Origin: Pseudo-nitzschia pungens
Lineage: Eukaryota > Bacillariophyta > Bacillariophyceae > Bacillariales > Bacillariaceae
NCBI GenBank assembly: GCA_037355855.1
Contig: CM074766.1
Coordinates: 3,596,001 to 3,660,000, forward strand
Length of the DNA: 64,000 bases
Direction: 5' to 3'
A program made the position numbers and the translations under genes. Positions 18,151-30,700 of the stretch are shown here, piece by piece; position 1 is the first letter of the stretch, and every line of letters begins with the position of its first letter. The notes under the pieces were generated by a model. The model was given only the letters and a program-made list of their open reading frames with translations. It had not been told where the DNA came from and searched no databases.

Positions 18151-19084
18151 TATGAAGATATCCAGGGTGCTATGATCTGTGCTAAGGCTCCTGTGTAGAA
18201 GGGCTACTGGGTCTACAGACAGCAACATCCAGTAGCTGACTAACAGGTGCTGAGCTGAGTACTGGGCTGTGTGCTAATTGGTAGCATACAGGCTTAGCAA
18301 CAGGCTTAGCAACAGGCTTAGCAACAGGCTTAGCAACAGGCTTAGCAACAGGCTTAGCAACAGGCTTAGCAGCAGACCTATATTCTGCTATCCTGCTTAG
18401 TATGGATGCTAGCAGAATTACTAGGGCCGTCGCGTACGATTTGTACCAATCGTACGTACCCCGAGTAAAGCACCTGTTATGGTGTAGCTAAATGCTACAG
18501 GGTTAGGGTTGCTAATGCTACGAGATACTGATGGTGCTAACCTACCATAATATCATGCTAAGATACTATGCTACCGCCGGGGTCGGGTCATTGGTGTATA
18601 ATATGTACCATGACCGGATACCCGGCCCAAACAGTTACCCAACGCGCTAGCATAAGCGAGCTAGCGCACGATTCGATCTAATTAATCGGAGCTGTGCTAC
18701 GCTACTCCGATTCGCTACCCGTAGAATACAGTACCAGAGCTACAGAGCTCTGTCATTATACGAGTTATCGGAACGCTGTCACGATACGATACAGAGCTGA
18801 GCGGAGCGCTCAGCTCCCTCTTATATTCACTCTTTTCTTTATGCTCTAAAATAAACACACCTATCATGCCCTCCTTTCGATCGATTCCGATGTACCTCTA
18901 GGGAAGTGCCTTGTATTGACTAAGTGTATGCAATAGACCTTGAACAGTCCACTGTAGACTCACGATTTGCCAGGACTTTATGTATTATTATTGTTAAGGC
19001 TTTCCCCTATTTCAGACCAGTACGAGACAATTTATATCTACGATTAAGTTCCCCGAAGATCGCTGACGAGCGAATATCAACGCA
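18151..19084 (+). repeat. 5' LTR of C1
   Basis: 934 bp from TATGAAGATATCC to AATATCAACGCA. Contains seven tandem copies of CAGGCTTAGCAA (last copies varied) at about 18289-18372. It also has several perfect or near-perfect stem-loops: CGTACGATT / AATCGTACG, GGTCATTGGT / ACCATGACC and GAGCTGAGC / GCTCAGCTC. A TATA-like TATAATATG lies in the second loop. Confidence 0.95.
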
Positions 19085-19952
19085 GTTTATCAGACCCACC
19101 GCTCGACCCACTACGAACCGGGACGCCGGCTAGAGCGTGTGAAGAAACCCAGCTGGCTGATCACCACTGGCATCCATGCCTACACTTGGATGTAAAACCT
19201 CAGCTGAAACTGGATCAGCAGCTGACATCGTGAGATCCCTGATGTTAATGGGGAGCCCTTCCCCAGCAAACAGACGCGCAAACGACCGGAGTCCGCACAT
19301 CCACCTCTGCGGACCTATTGATATTCAGTAGCTGAGCGTCATGGTGGCTCCATGGAGGCTCAGTCCGGTGGGGAAGGAGCAAGACAGACGTGGAGAAAGC
19401 AGCGTCCATGATTCCCTGCCAAGGATCGAGCCACACTGGAAAAAGGACTTTTGTGGAGACAGAACGCCACGTACTTTCCAGTGAAGACAGTGTTCAGCAG
19501 ACCAAGGACATGACGTCAGGCCCATCCAACAAATGAGGCGCAGACAACCTCAAACCTGCCATGCCATTGATTTTGATTTTAGCCAAGGGAATCTGGAATC
19601 AGACAAGCCAAGAACCCTGAGATCAGTCATATCTCAAAGTCAAATCGATTGGCCCAGAGCAGATAGACCGAAAGAATTCTTTCCTTTGGTCGACGTCGGC
19701 GCAGACCACCGACGCAACCCACTGTCGACACAGAACAATCGACAACCCACTGTCGACACGGAACAATCGACACGTACCCTCTTATTTCGACCATCGATTC
19801 GGATGTTCTTCTTTTGGATGACGACACGTGACCTCCGATCGACACGTAACCTTTTTCTTCTTTTGGTCGACAATCCTTTCTCCGATCGAGGTGGAGACAG
19901 TCCCCACCACAAAAGAATTTGGTTCAGATAGTCAGAGCAAGTCAAGTTAACC
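19085..19952 (+). other. C1 leader, no gene
   Basis: Starts GTTTATCAGACCCACCG directly after the LTR. There is no TGG-type site complementary to a tRNA 3' end. A roughly 27 bp repeat (core CACTGTCGACACGGAACAAT) occurs in tandem at about 19719-19775. The corresponding C2 leader has one more copy. Confidence 0.7.
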
Positions 19953-21949
19953 ATGGCCAAGCAAACTAGAAGTCAAGCCGCCGCAGCTGCTGGTGCTGCC
20001 GCAGACACTCCCCCAACTGGAGCCGGCGCTCCTGGAGTTGCCCCTGTAGGCGGCGCTGTCCCTGGAGGCGGCGCTGTCGCTGGAGCCGATGCTCCTCCAC
20101 TTGGAGCCGGCGCCACTGGAGTTGTCCCTGGAGTTGTCCCTGGAGCCGGCGCTCCCCCGCCTGGAGTTGCTGGCGCCGCCACTGTTGGAGCACCTGGAAT
20201 TCCTCCTGTTGCTCCTGCTGCATTTGGAGTCTCCAGGATCCAACAAGAACCCAACCTTGACATCCAACCTCGATCTGAGATGATCGTCCTACTTGCTGCT
20301 GTTCAAGAACTGAGAGCAATGCGCAGCGAGAATGCAGCCCGGATTGCTGCTGACGCTGCTGCTGCCGCCGCTCGTGCTGACGCTGCTGCTGCTGCCGCTC
20401 GTGCTCCTGCTCCTGCTGTCGCTCGTGCTCCTGCAGGGGCTAGTCCTGATGTCCTCCAAGCTCATGCCACAGCCCAGGCTAATGGAGGCATCTCCGGATA
20501 CAAGAATGGAGCGAAGCTCACCTCAAGGGACTTAGAACTTCACAAGATCCTTACTGGTTTCAGTAACAGTGATACGGCGGATGAGTTATTCCGGAACGGC
20601 CTGAGCAGCATCCAGGCGATCCAACAGCTCTCCGCAAAGGAGCTTCCCAAGTACCTCCGTGACTTCAATGGAGATCGTCATCCAATGTGTCCCTACCATG
20701 AACGAGTATTCATCGGACTTTCCTTCAGACAGTCCTTTAAGCTTTCTTTCGGAGTGGATCCGCTACCAACCACTCAGTGGTATCAAGCCTACGGCCCATA
20801 CTTGGCTCAGTGATCCCCTCGCGGCAGACCGAACGCGCCAGCGCCTACATGAAATGCAGACCGCCAACAAGGAGACAGTAGCATCCAATACTACGCTGAA
20901 GCTCTCCAACCTTGACAACTTCCGTCAGTGGGAAGAAAACTTCCGTCAATTCCTCCGCTTCCAGTACAATGAACAAGGATTCCCCCTATCATATGTTATT
21001 CATCCGAAGGAGCAAGAGACGGTGACTGCAGCTGAGAGGTCCGCCACTGTTGGGAAGGACGGGATTTTTTCCAACTGGATGGACTACAACGTTCGATGTG
21101 CAATGCTCGAAGGCCCACAGTTTGTCACTGACAACCACGACGTTTGGGTGCTGCTCTGTAACGCAGTTCGTGATGGACCTGGTTGGGCTTACGCCCGAAG
21201 ACACAAGGACGCGAAGAACCCAACTCCTAACCCTCTACGAGAACGCCTTCTCTGAAACCAACGTCGCCGCCATCCTTGACAAGGTCCGTACCAGCATGTA
21301 CACCTCCCGCTATACAGGCGACTCTCGAACCTACGACTTTGAGAAGCACTGCAGAACTTGGTTGAATTTCCAGACTACGCTCGTCAACCACGACAAGTTG
21401 CCCGACGAGCAAGACTTCACCATGAATTTCATCCACAGCATCCAAGACGACCGGTTCGAGAATCCCAAGTTCCAAATTCTGCAAAGTGACAATGACAAGT
21501 ACACCAAAGACTTCAACGAGTGCGTATCGTTCTTCAAGAAGTGTCTTGGCATACGAAAGATGGGTGCGGCTTCGACCAAGAGAGCGCAAAGCATCTCCTC
21601 TGTACACCAAGGTGGTGGCAATCAAGGAAACAGCAAGGGTGCGTATAGCAGCAGGGTTGAGGACAAGCAGTACCCCTACGAAGTTTACAAGACGTTCTCC
21701 AAGGAACAACGAAAGCAGTTGTATGACCTCCGCCAAAAGAAGAAGGCTCAAACTATTCAGTCCACAAGTTTGAACCATACCATGCCTGCTGCCTCCGCGA
21801 ACCAGACCCAAGGCGCAGGGAACAGTTTTGGGCCCAAGGGGCGCAAGAAGGGCAAAAAGAAGGGCAACGGCTCGAACCAAGGACAACGGCTCGAACCAAG
21901 GACAGACCCCCAAGAACTGAACCGACGGCCGGTGCCCGAAACTGAGTAG
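19953..21949 (+). pseudogene. C1 gag, two frameshifts
   Basis: Starts at an ATG with MAKQTRSQAAAAAG. An Ala/Gly/Pro-rich N-terminus is followed by a helical domain (SSIQAIQQLSAKELPKYLRD) that continues in the next frame near 20805 (DPLAADRTRQRLHEM) and in a third frame near 21190 (LLTLYENAFSETNV) to 21949. The last part has a basic Lys/Gly tail (GPKGRKKGKKKGNG) like a nucleocapsid, without a zinc knuckle that I can see. This is the structural protein of the element. With two shifts it cannot be made as one chain without frameshifting, so I call it broken. Confidence 0.8.
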
Positions 21950-21971
21950 GGTTGGCCGGCTGCTGTACCAG

Positions 21972-24220
21972 ATGGATTTGCCACGCGCGCACCCCCCACC
22001 TAGTCCTGAGGGGCAATGCGAGTTGGACAGCCACGCTGATACGACTGCCGCCGGTTCCAATATGATCTTGCTTGAAGACCAAGTCGTCAGTCACGTCGAT
22101 GTTCATCCTTTTTCGCCTGAGCTCGAGCCTATCAAGAACATTCCTATTGGGACTTGTGTTACCGCTTACACAGCGCCCGACGGGAAAGTTTGGTTGATTT
22201 ATTTCCACGAAGCACTGTATTTTGGCGACAAGTTGTCCCACAGCTTGATTTGCCCGAATCAGATACGGGACTGCCATCCCAATTGTGTCAATGAGGCGCC
22301 CCGTCAGTATGACGACAAGTCCAGTCACTCCATCCATATTGACAATACCGATCCTGAAGATCCAGGCGCGGGCCACACCCTTGACATCAAGCTCCTGCTT
22401 GATGGGGTCGTGTCCTATTTCCCTTCCCGCAAGCCAACCAAGCATGAGATGGCTACATGCGATCATGTCGTTGCAACCCGAGACTTCCCTTGGGACCCGA
22501 AGAGCAAGAAGTTTGAGCAAGCGGAAGAAGCTATCGACGGCTCTCATCCGTTGAATCCGACGTTGTCTGTCCTTTGCGCGGGGACGCCCCATGCGTCCGC
22601 GCCGACCACGAAGCAGTCCAAGAAGTCCAACAAGCGTAAGATGGAGCCCGTCGAAACACGGTCCAACTTCAGTCCCCATATGTACGACAAGCCTCTTCGG
22701 AGCGACGAGCTGATCCTACCACAGCATGATTGCTATGAGAAGTACAAGCTGCGGAGCCTTCAGCAACTCTGTATCCGCCGTGATCTGACCCCATGTGCGA
22801 TCGCATCCGACTCACGTCTGGATGCGCGGCTATCTTCTCTTTTTTCCGGGCGATTCCTTGAGAGCGCGCCTACACCGATGGACGCGAGCGCTTCGAATTG
22901 GATCCCCGTTGCAGGGATTCCCCTGTCTGCCTGTCATCCGTTTACAAGCATGTTCGATGGGACGATGCAGTCATACCAGTCGATCCAGAGCTCGACACTA
23001 TCGCCAGACGAGCCAAGTGGGGCCCGACGATTGACACCGAACGATACTGCAAGATCGACTCCGACCATCTGTCCAAGATTTGGGATGTATCACCGAGAAA
23101 GGCTGCGGATACCCTTTGAGTCACGACCCAGAAAGGGTTCCACAACCCTATGCATCCCCTCGTCCACCGATTGCCAACGCAGAGCTTCAGAAACAAGCGC
23201 ATCGCGGCTGGCAAATGGTACACCGACACCTGGATGGCAAAGGTCCCGAGCATCATGCAACAAGATTCAGCCGCCCAAGTTTTCAGTAATGGTAAGGGCT
23301 ACGATGAGTTCATACCTATACAGGGCAAGAAGCAAGCGTATGAGGGACTGAAGATTTTCATCCACGATGTTGGGATCCCCGAACATTTGATATCCGATGG
23401 CGCTCGAGAGCAAGGAGCCCCTGGAACTTACAAGACTCCATGGAATAAGGTTGTCAGCAAGAACCATATCCACCAGACCTTTATCCAGCCAAGATGTCCC
23501 TTCCAGAATCGCGCGGAGCTCAGCATCGGCCATATCAGCAGAAGTATACGCAAGAAGACGGCCCAGAAGCGATCCCCCAAGCGCCTGTGGGCTTTCTGTG
23601 GGGAGCTTGTTGCTGCAATCCGTCAACGCACAGCTAATCCTACGACGATGGGTCGAACGCCCTTTGAAATTGTACATGGGTACATGCCTGACATATCTCT
23701 GTACCAAGCCCACGAATGGTATGATTTCGTCTATTGGGTTGATCTCTCTGATGGGACCGAAAAGCTGGGACGGTGGCTTGGCCCGTGTGGTGATCGATTC
23801 GGAGGCGGGGACTGCCACTGGATCCTGAACGAGGCGGCCATGCCGGTAAGCACTAACACAGTCCGTGCTGTTACTGAAGAAGAATGGCGTTCCCATGACG
23901 TCAAGCGCTATATGGACTCATTTGACCAAGCAGTGGAATCCAAGATCGGGGACAAAGTGGAGGATAACGACGTGAAGTTCCAAGCTACGTACCCTGATCC
24001 CCCTGCGGAGTTATTTGAAGGACACCAAGAACGGTGGGAGCTCGCCGAGCCTGAAGCCTCCATCCCTGATATTGATGACCTCATACCTGATGGGGATGAC
24101 TATGATGAGTATATTGGTAATAATGTCATGATCCAGAGAGGCGACGAACGACTCAAGTGCACCATCAAAGCGAGAACCACTAATCCTCAAGGCTACCAAG
24201 CGAAACAAGTACTGGGATAG
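21972..24220 (+). pseudogene. C1 protease and integrase, broken
   Basis: Begins after gag with an aspartic-protease motif, LDSHADT, then a pre-integrase region with DHLSKIWDVSPRKAADTL, then an integrase core with the acidic residues in WYTDTWMAK, EHLISDGAREQ and FQNRAELSIGH. Breaks: a frame change near 22850-22900, an in-frame TGA at 23117-23119, and replacement of about 480 bp of the integrase-RT linker by a short unrelated filler near 24150-24180 (intact version at about 31918-32395). A stop then follows at 24218-24220. The lost linker includes the chromo-like module described for the second copy. Confidence 0.8.
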
Positions 24221-24236
24221 GACGCACAAGTTTGGA

Positions 24237-25423
24237 GTGGAGTTACCCCATTCTATTCCTGAAGCTCTCGCCATCGACCGAAAGACTGGAACGGACTATT
24301 GGGAGAAGGCGATCGCGAAGGAGATGAGGAACAACGAGATGGCGTTTGAGTTCGATCCAAGCTACACCGTCGAAGGCCTCAAGGCCAAAGGTTTCAGCAG
24401 GATCACTACCCATATGATATTCGACGTCAAGCTGGGATCCCTCACCAGAAAGGCTAGATTAGTCGCCAATGGCCATAAGGTACAAGCGACAGCCAAGGAA
24501 CATACCTTCAGCAGTGTACCAAGCAGAGATTCAGTCCGTATCTTCTTCCTGTTGGCAGCGCTGAACAATTTGGACGTACTGTCTGCAGACATCCAGAACG
24601 CCTATCTTACAGCGCCGATCAAGAAGAAGTATTATTTGGTTGCACGAGCTGAAGATGGTTTTCCCCCGCACTTGGTAGGTCAGGTATGTAAGATCGTTCG
24701 AGCACTGTATGGACTTCCTGTTGCAGGCGCTTCGTTCCGATCCTATTTGACCAAGCACCTACGAACGCTAGGATATCAACCCTGTAAAGCTGATCCTGAT
24801 GTTCATATGCGAGTGGAGACGCGAAAGGATGGTTCTAGGTACTGGGCCTACTTGATTGCATATGTCGACGATATCATCTGTTGCAGTGAAGACCCACGAC
24901 GGCAGCTGGAAAGTATCGAGCAGCGCTTCACGCTGAAGGACGGGACTATAGAAGTTCCGACCTTGTACTTGGGCGCTGACATCCATTCGCATGTGGTTGA
25001 AGACGACCCAATCCCCGTTGAAGACGACCCAATCCCCAAGTGGGCGATGTCCTCCGAGAAATATGCCAAGAAAGCCATCGACGCGGTAGAGAAGGAGCTT
25101 GGCACCGAGCAATATGGTTACAAGTACCTTCCGAACAAGGTGTTGACCCCGTTGACATCCGATTACTGTCCAGAAGTTGATGTAACCGCCGAACTGGATC
25201 CAAGCAAGCAGAACTACTACCAGGGCCTGATTGGTGTCTTGAGGTGGTTGTGCGAACTTGGAAGACTGGATTTGGTCATGCCTGTATCTCTTATGTCTAG
25301 GTACCTAGCCCAAACAAGAACAGGGCATTTGAATCAAGTATTGCACATGTTCGCTTATCTCAAGGCGCACGCCCGATCCAAATTGGTATTTGATGAGACC
25401 CAGCCTGAAGTGGATGAGACCAG
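24237..25423 (+). pseudogene. C1 reverse transcriptase, first copy, cut by G1
   Basis: Copia-type RT: the N-terminal block ELPHSIPEALAIDRKTGTDY, SADIQNAYLTAP, and the active-site AYVDDIICC. A 21 bp tandem duplication at about 24999-25040 doubles a DDPIPVE unit relative to the second copy. Reading stops where G1 entered: the codons before 25423 (VDET) resume at 31261 (RFPDCDW), with the ACCAG duplication between. Confidence 0.85.
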
Positions 25424-25614
25424 TGCCGTGCACCGGAAGACAATCACGAGTCTACTCGGGACTGGATTAAGGATAAGGATAAAAACAATCGGCGAGCCGA
25501 TAGAATCGCTGATTGCCAGAGAGCTCTTAGAACCATAGCATATAGCCTAACTGATAGAGCTCACAATTTGCATATCACTACTATTCTAATCACTAGTAGA
25601 CCCGGGGTATGGCA
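25424..25614 (+). repeat. 5' LTR of G1
   Basis: 191 bp, TGCCGTGCACC to GGTATGGCA. It differs from the 3' LTR at about 20 positions, concentrated in the first 40 and the 120-160 region, with a long identical middle (GGATTAAGGATAAGGATAAA and GCGAGCCGATAGAATCG). Confidence 0.95.
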
Positions 25615-25615
25615 T

Positions 25616-25627
25616 GATTTTAAAATC
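25616..25627. promoter_or_regulatory. 12 bp palindrome at primer-binding position of G1
   Basis: GATTTTAAAATC starts one base after the 5' LTR, where reverse-transcription priming normally starts. It is perfectly self-complementary. The same sequence is conserved in the second G1-family copy at 412-423. No tRNA-type TGG site is visible just past the LTR, unless it overlaps the LTR end (TGGCA). Confidence 0.6.
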
Positions 25628-26362
25628 AAGCTGAGTGCTGATGACCATGAGCAAAAAAAAGAGATCGATCGGCCAAGGGACCGACGAGATCGAAAGACTG
25701 CTGAGAAATGGAGGCACAGCGAAGCAAAACAGGGAGAAGGATATCCAGTGTCTGCAGCACAAGGAATACCAACCCCAGCAACTGTTAGCCCCAATACAGG
25801 GAGCAGCAGCAACAACAGAGACACCTAAGGACCTGAACAGGACCACGGTCGACAGCAGAAATAATCGAAAAATTCGAAAATACACGCTGAAAAAGTGACA
25901 CATAAATCAGTGAGTGGACTAATTGGACCAACGCTGAGTGGATGGACAGACCGAAAAGAGTGCGCCAACCAAAACCGAAATATATAAAATATCCGGAAAG
26001 GTATATAACAAATACCTAAACACCACTAATCCCACGGGACAACGAGAAGTGGGACCGGCCCGGTGATGGCTTAATAGAGAAGCAACGCCGGAGAACCACG
26101 GGAATCGACTCCCACGAAATAAAAACAGAAACAACTCCGGAGAACCACAGGATTCCCGGGAACTAAAGAGAGAAACAACTCCAACCACTGGACAAACCAG
26201 GGGGAAAATCAGTTATAACACGAGTTATCGCAAGAGCAGTGGAAATCCAGCAAGAAAAACTGGAGGAGCTGAGCAATCACTTTTTGCTCAGTTTCAACAC
26301 AAACAGCAAAGATAACAGAAATAGTGTAACTAGATTAAATATAATAACCGATTAACCCAACC
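25628..26362 (+). other. G1 leader, no gene
   Basis: 735 bp between the palindrome and gag. A short open frame is also present in the copy at 1-424, but the copies diverge with indels, so I do not treat it as a gene. GGAGAACCACGG-like words repeat at about 26089-26150. Confidence 0.6.
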
Positions 26363-27778
26363 ATGGCGTCTAAAGGAACCAAACAGAAACCCTTTACCTT
26401 TGCACGAGAGGACTGGCCGGAGGATGCCACTGCTGTAAAGATGAGCATAGACTCAGAAAAGGGAGGGGTAGCCTTCAGTGACTACCTGAAGGTACTCACC
26501 GGCACGGAAAGACCGGAACTCTTTATCATCTGGAAGAGAGACTTTGACCAGAAAATTGCTGGCAATGACAAACTGCAAGGAGACCAGAAACTGGATGTCC
26601 TCCAGAGAATCCTCTCCCACGAGGCACTCTCCATTGTCCAGATGGTCCTAGGCCGGACCTACTACGCCAAACCAGGACACAAGGTCCACAATAACCAACT
26701 AATCCAACAAAAACTCGAAATGATCGCAATGAGGGAACCTAAGGAGCCACCTAAGGAACCCCCCGCTGAGGAATCCAAAGAGGCGGTGGAGGGCTCCAGC
26801 GCCCCAACTGCCGGCGACGCGACTGCTCCGGCGGCGTCCGAAACCGAAACGGAGGCCGCCACACTCGACGGCCCGGTTCCAAAGAAAAGGGTCTCGACCG
26901 CCCTCATCCAGTACTACCGATCCCAGGGGTACAGAAAGGATGTCATTGAGGAGTGCATGCACACACTCAAACTCAAAATCTTTGGCAATGACATGAATGG
27001 CAAAAGATCATACATTCTGCTCCGGAGATTCATCCGGAACACAAAAATCGACATGAAACATGGTATCCGCTCTTGGGCGAACCGCATGGCCGAACTACAG
27101 AGCTATCTACCAGACTGCCTCTGGGAGAGTGGCGCCGCAAACGGCACTGCTCCGTCCAGTTACTCGGAAGAGGACATGAAGGAAATCCTAGACTCCAACA
27201 TGACCCACTCCCAACGAGAGAAACTAGACCATATCGGATGGGATGTCTACACCCAATCCTTTAACACCACTATCGACAAGCTCGAAAACCTGGAAATCAC
27301 CATCCAGAGCGAGGATGAACTCCGCAAACGAATCTCTGACCTCGAAAAACAAACCGGTGGTCCCAAGAAGAACCCCAAGGCCGCATCTGGGGGAGGAACC
27401 CACCACAGGAAATCCCCTGGCAAAAAGAAGCGCCCTGTGGACAACAGCAACAAACAGCTATGCAAGACATGTGGCAAGGTCCATGCCGGCAAATGCTGGA
27501 AACTAACCGGCGGACCCCCCAAGAAGGGAAAGTTCGACCGGGAGACCATCAACTTGCTCAAGGAGCACTTTGTGGCAAAAGACAACTCAGACTCTGAGGA
27601 GTACTCCAAACCCCACTGGGGAAGGAGCCTATCAAACCACGAGTACTCTTACGTACTGGCCACGGCCCAAGCTGACCACTCAGTCTCCGATGACGAGATC
27701 GATATCTCTGAACGCAAACTCAAAGAGTACAGAAGAAAGTACAGGAAAACCTTTAAAAAGAAAGGTTCCCACAACTGA
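26363..27778 (+). CDS. gag: G1 Gag
   Basis: 471 residues starting at the ATG in ACCATGGCGTCT. The capsid-like helical region covers roughly residues 40-320 and contains an Ala/Glu/Pro-rich linker (about 120-175). A single Cys-His box, CKTCGKVHAGKC, sits near residue 370 with spacing CX2CX3HX3C, tighter than the usual CX2CX4HX4C zinc knuckle. The surroundings are Lys-rich (SPGKKKRPVDN). The C-terminus is acidic, then basic. It forms the particle and binds the element RNA. The frame ends with TGA at 27776-27778. The pol ATG follows directly and in the same frame. Confidence 0.9.
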   Translation: MASKGTKQKPFTFAREDWPEDATAVKMSIDSEKGGVAFSDYLKVLTGTERPELFIIWKRDFDQKIAGNDKLQGDQKLDVLQRILSHEALSIVQMVLGRTYYAKPGHKVHNNQLIQQKLEMIAMREPKEPPKEPPAEESKEAVEGSSAPTAGDATAPAASETETEAATLDGPVPKKRVSTALIQYYRSQGYRKDVIEECMHTLKLKIFGNDMNGKRSYILLRRFIRNTKIDMKHGIRSWANRMAELQSYLPDCLWESGAANGTAPSSYSEEDMKEILDSNMTHSQREKLDHIGWDVYTQSFNTTIDKLENLEITIQSEDELRKRISDLEKQTGGPKKNPKAASGGGTHHRKSPGKKKRPVDNSNKQLCKTCGKVHAGKCWKLTGGPPKKGKFDRETINLLKEHFVAKDNSDSEEYSKPHWGRSLSNHEYSYVLATAQADHSVSDDEIDISERKLKEYRRKYRKTFKKKGSHN

Positions 27779-30700
27779 ATGGCTCCTGATACCATCCACA
27801 CTGGACCTCGCATCATCAACCGGTTTGCAGACGTCTGTGTGGAGGTATTGGACCACAAGGGAAGGGGGAGGATGCTCCGGGGCCTATTAGACTCTGGATG
27901 CTCCAAATCCATCGTATTAAGGCAATTTGTCAACCGAAGTCAACTAACGAACCGAGACCAAAGATCTGTCACCTACAACACATACGGAGGCAAGTTCAGA
28001 ACCAAGTCTGCGGCTTCAGTGGGACTAAGGCTGATAGAATTTTCAAACTCCAAGACCATCAAATGGACCTTCCAAGTGGATGAATACCATCACCATGAGG
28101 AAGTACCCTATGACATGATCATAGGATCCGACCTAATGGCACAACTGGGACTGGATATAAAATACAGCTCCCGGACAATTGAATGGCAGGGTGACTCCAT
28201 TCCCATGAAGGGAATGGGGGAGCTCTCGAACCCGGACAAATGTGAGGCAGTATTCTTTGCCAACACACAGAGTCCAATCCTCCAACAAGAGGAGGAGAGG
28301 CAATCCAAAATTTTGGACGCCGACTACTCCAAGGTCGATATAGACGCTATGGTCAATGACCTGGAGATTACGGACACGTCCAAGGAAGCCTTGAAGCAAA
28401 CGCTGAAGAAATTCCCAACACTCTTTGGAGGAGGGTTGGGTCTACTCAGAAATATAGAACCGGTGTCCATTGAACTCCAACCAGGGGTCAAACCGGTCCG
28501 GCAGCGGTACTATACGGTACCCCATGCCTTTGAACAAGCCCTCCGGAAGGAGATCACCAGGCTCTGCGATATTGGAGTCTTGGAGAAACTCCCCCATGAT
28601 GATGATTCACCATGGGCATCCCCCACGTTCTGTCAACCGAAGAAGACAGGCAATATCCAAGTCCTTACAGACTTTCGGAAGATGAATGCCGCAATCCAGA
28701 GGAAACCATTCCCACTACCACGAATAGGGGAAACAATCGAAAGGTTACAGAAGTTCAAATCAGCTACGGCGCTGGACTTGTCCCAAGGGTACTACACCAT
28801 CCCCATCTGCAAAGAGAGCCAGAAAATTTGCTCCACCATTCTGCCGTGGGGAAAGTATGCCTACAAGAGACTGGCAATGGGAATTGCTTGTGCTCCGGAT
28901 ATCTTCCAATCAGTCATGATGAACCTACTAGGGGATCTGGACTACGTTCTTGTCTATATCGATGATATCCTGATCATTCAACGAGAAGGCGAATCCGAAC
29001 AGGACCATCTCAACAAAATCGATACAGTCCTCCAGAGACTGGATGATGCTGGCTTCCGAGCCAACCTCAGAAAATCCTTCTTCCTCATGCAAAAAGAAGT
29101 GGAATACCTGGGATTTCTGTTAACAACAGAGGGCATTCAGCCCCAGCCAAAGAAACTGGAGGCGATGAAGCGCCCGGAAGCCCCCAAGAACACCAAGCAA
29201 CTCAAGATGTTCCTTGGTATGGTCAATTTCTACAGGGACATGTGGAAGCGGCGCTCCCACATCCTGGCCCCCCTCAATAAACTTGCAGGCACGAAGGGCA
29301 AAATGAATTGGTACTGGGGACCAGCAGAGCAGAAAGCTTTCATGGAGGCGAAGAGAATGCTCGCGGATGAAGCAAAGCTTGCATTCCCGGACTTTACGAA
29401 ACCATTTCATCTCTACTCAGACGCCAGTGACAGGCAACTGGGAGCAACCGTATGCCAAGATGGCAAACCCCTTGGATTCTACACAAGGAAACTGAATTCC
29501 GCGCAGCTCAACTACACTGTAGGAGAAAAGGAACTCCTGGGCATAGTAGAAGGGCTGAAGGCATTCGAAGGAATCCTCCGAGGCCAAGATGTGACTATCC
29601 ACACGGATCATCTTAACCTACTGTACCAGCAGATGCCCACCCAGCGGATGGTACGATGGAGACTCCTCATGGAGGAGTTCCACCCAGTAGTCAAGCACGT
29701 TGCCGGCAAAGACAACGATGCCGCGGACGCACTATCGCAATTGGATATCACTGACGATCCAGCGGACACAGTGGAATGGTTACCACCAAATAAGCCCCTC
29801 ACCTACACGGACGAGGAAGAGCACCTCCGGCAACTCCTATTCCCACTTGGAGAAGCACCGGAAGAATTCCAGGGCAATAGTGCATTCCCACTTGCCCTGG
29901 ACATGATCCAGTTCTACCAGCAAAAGGACACGGAAATCATGAGTGCTTTGGAAAAAGACAATTGGCTGACCACCAAAATGGTGGAAGGTTACAGTCTAAT
30001 CCACAAGGAAGGGAAGATTCTGATCCCGGACAAACTCAAGGATAGAGTTATGGAATGGTACCACAGCATGTTGGTCCATCCCGGAGAAAAGAGAATGGAA
30101 CAGAGCATACGCTCAGTGTTCACCTGGAAAGGCCTACGGAAGGACGTCCAGGACCTCTGTAAACACTGCCACACGTGTCAGATGTTCAAAAAGAGTGGCC
30201 GGAAGAAGTATGGATTACTACCGGAGAAAGCAGTTGAGGTTACAAAATGGCAAAGGGTCAACGTCGACCTCTGGGGACCTGCAACTGTCCACAACAAAAA
30301 TGGAAAGGATTACCATATTCATGTCCTCACCATGGTGGACCCAGTGACCGGATGGTTTGAACTGGCTCACCTGAAGGACCCCCCAAATGCAGCAGAAACT
30401 CAACGTTTGCTGGACAGTACCTGGCTAGCAAGATATCCGCGCCCAAAGGAAATTGGCTTTGATGGCGGGAGTGAGTTCAAAGCAGAGTTCCAAGAGCTCT
30501 GTGACAACATGGGGATGAAAAGAAAGCCAAGTGGCGCCTGGAACCCACAATCCAATTCAGTGTTGGAGAGAATCCACCAGGTTCTGAAGGACTGCCTATT
30601 GTCCTTTAACCTGGAACAAAGAGACCTCCACGAGAGGGGCCCTTTTGAGGAATTCACTACCAAGGCAGCATATGCCATCCGTAGTGCCATCCACACCACC

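Noticed and set aside
18289..18372. Regular 12 bp repeats as a possible CRISPR-like array
   Set aside because: There are no spacers; the repeats are contiguous within an LTR of a eukaryotic retroelement.
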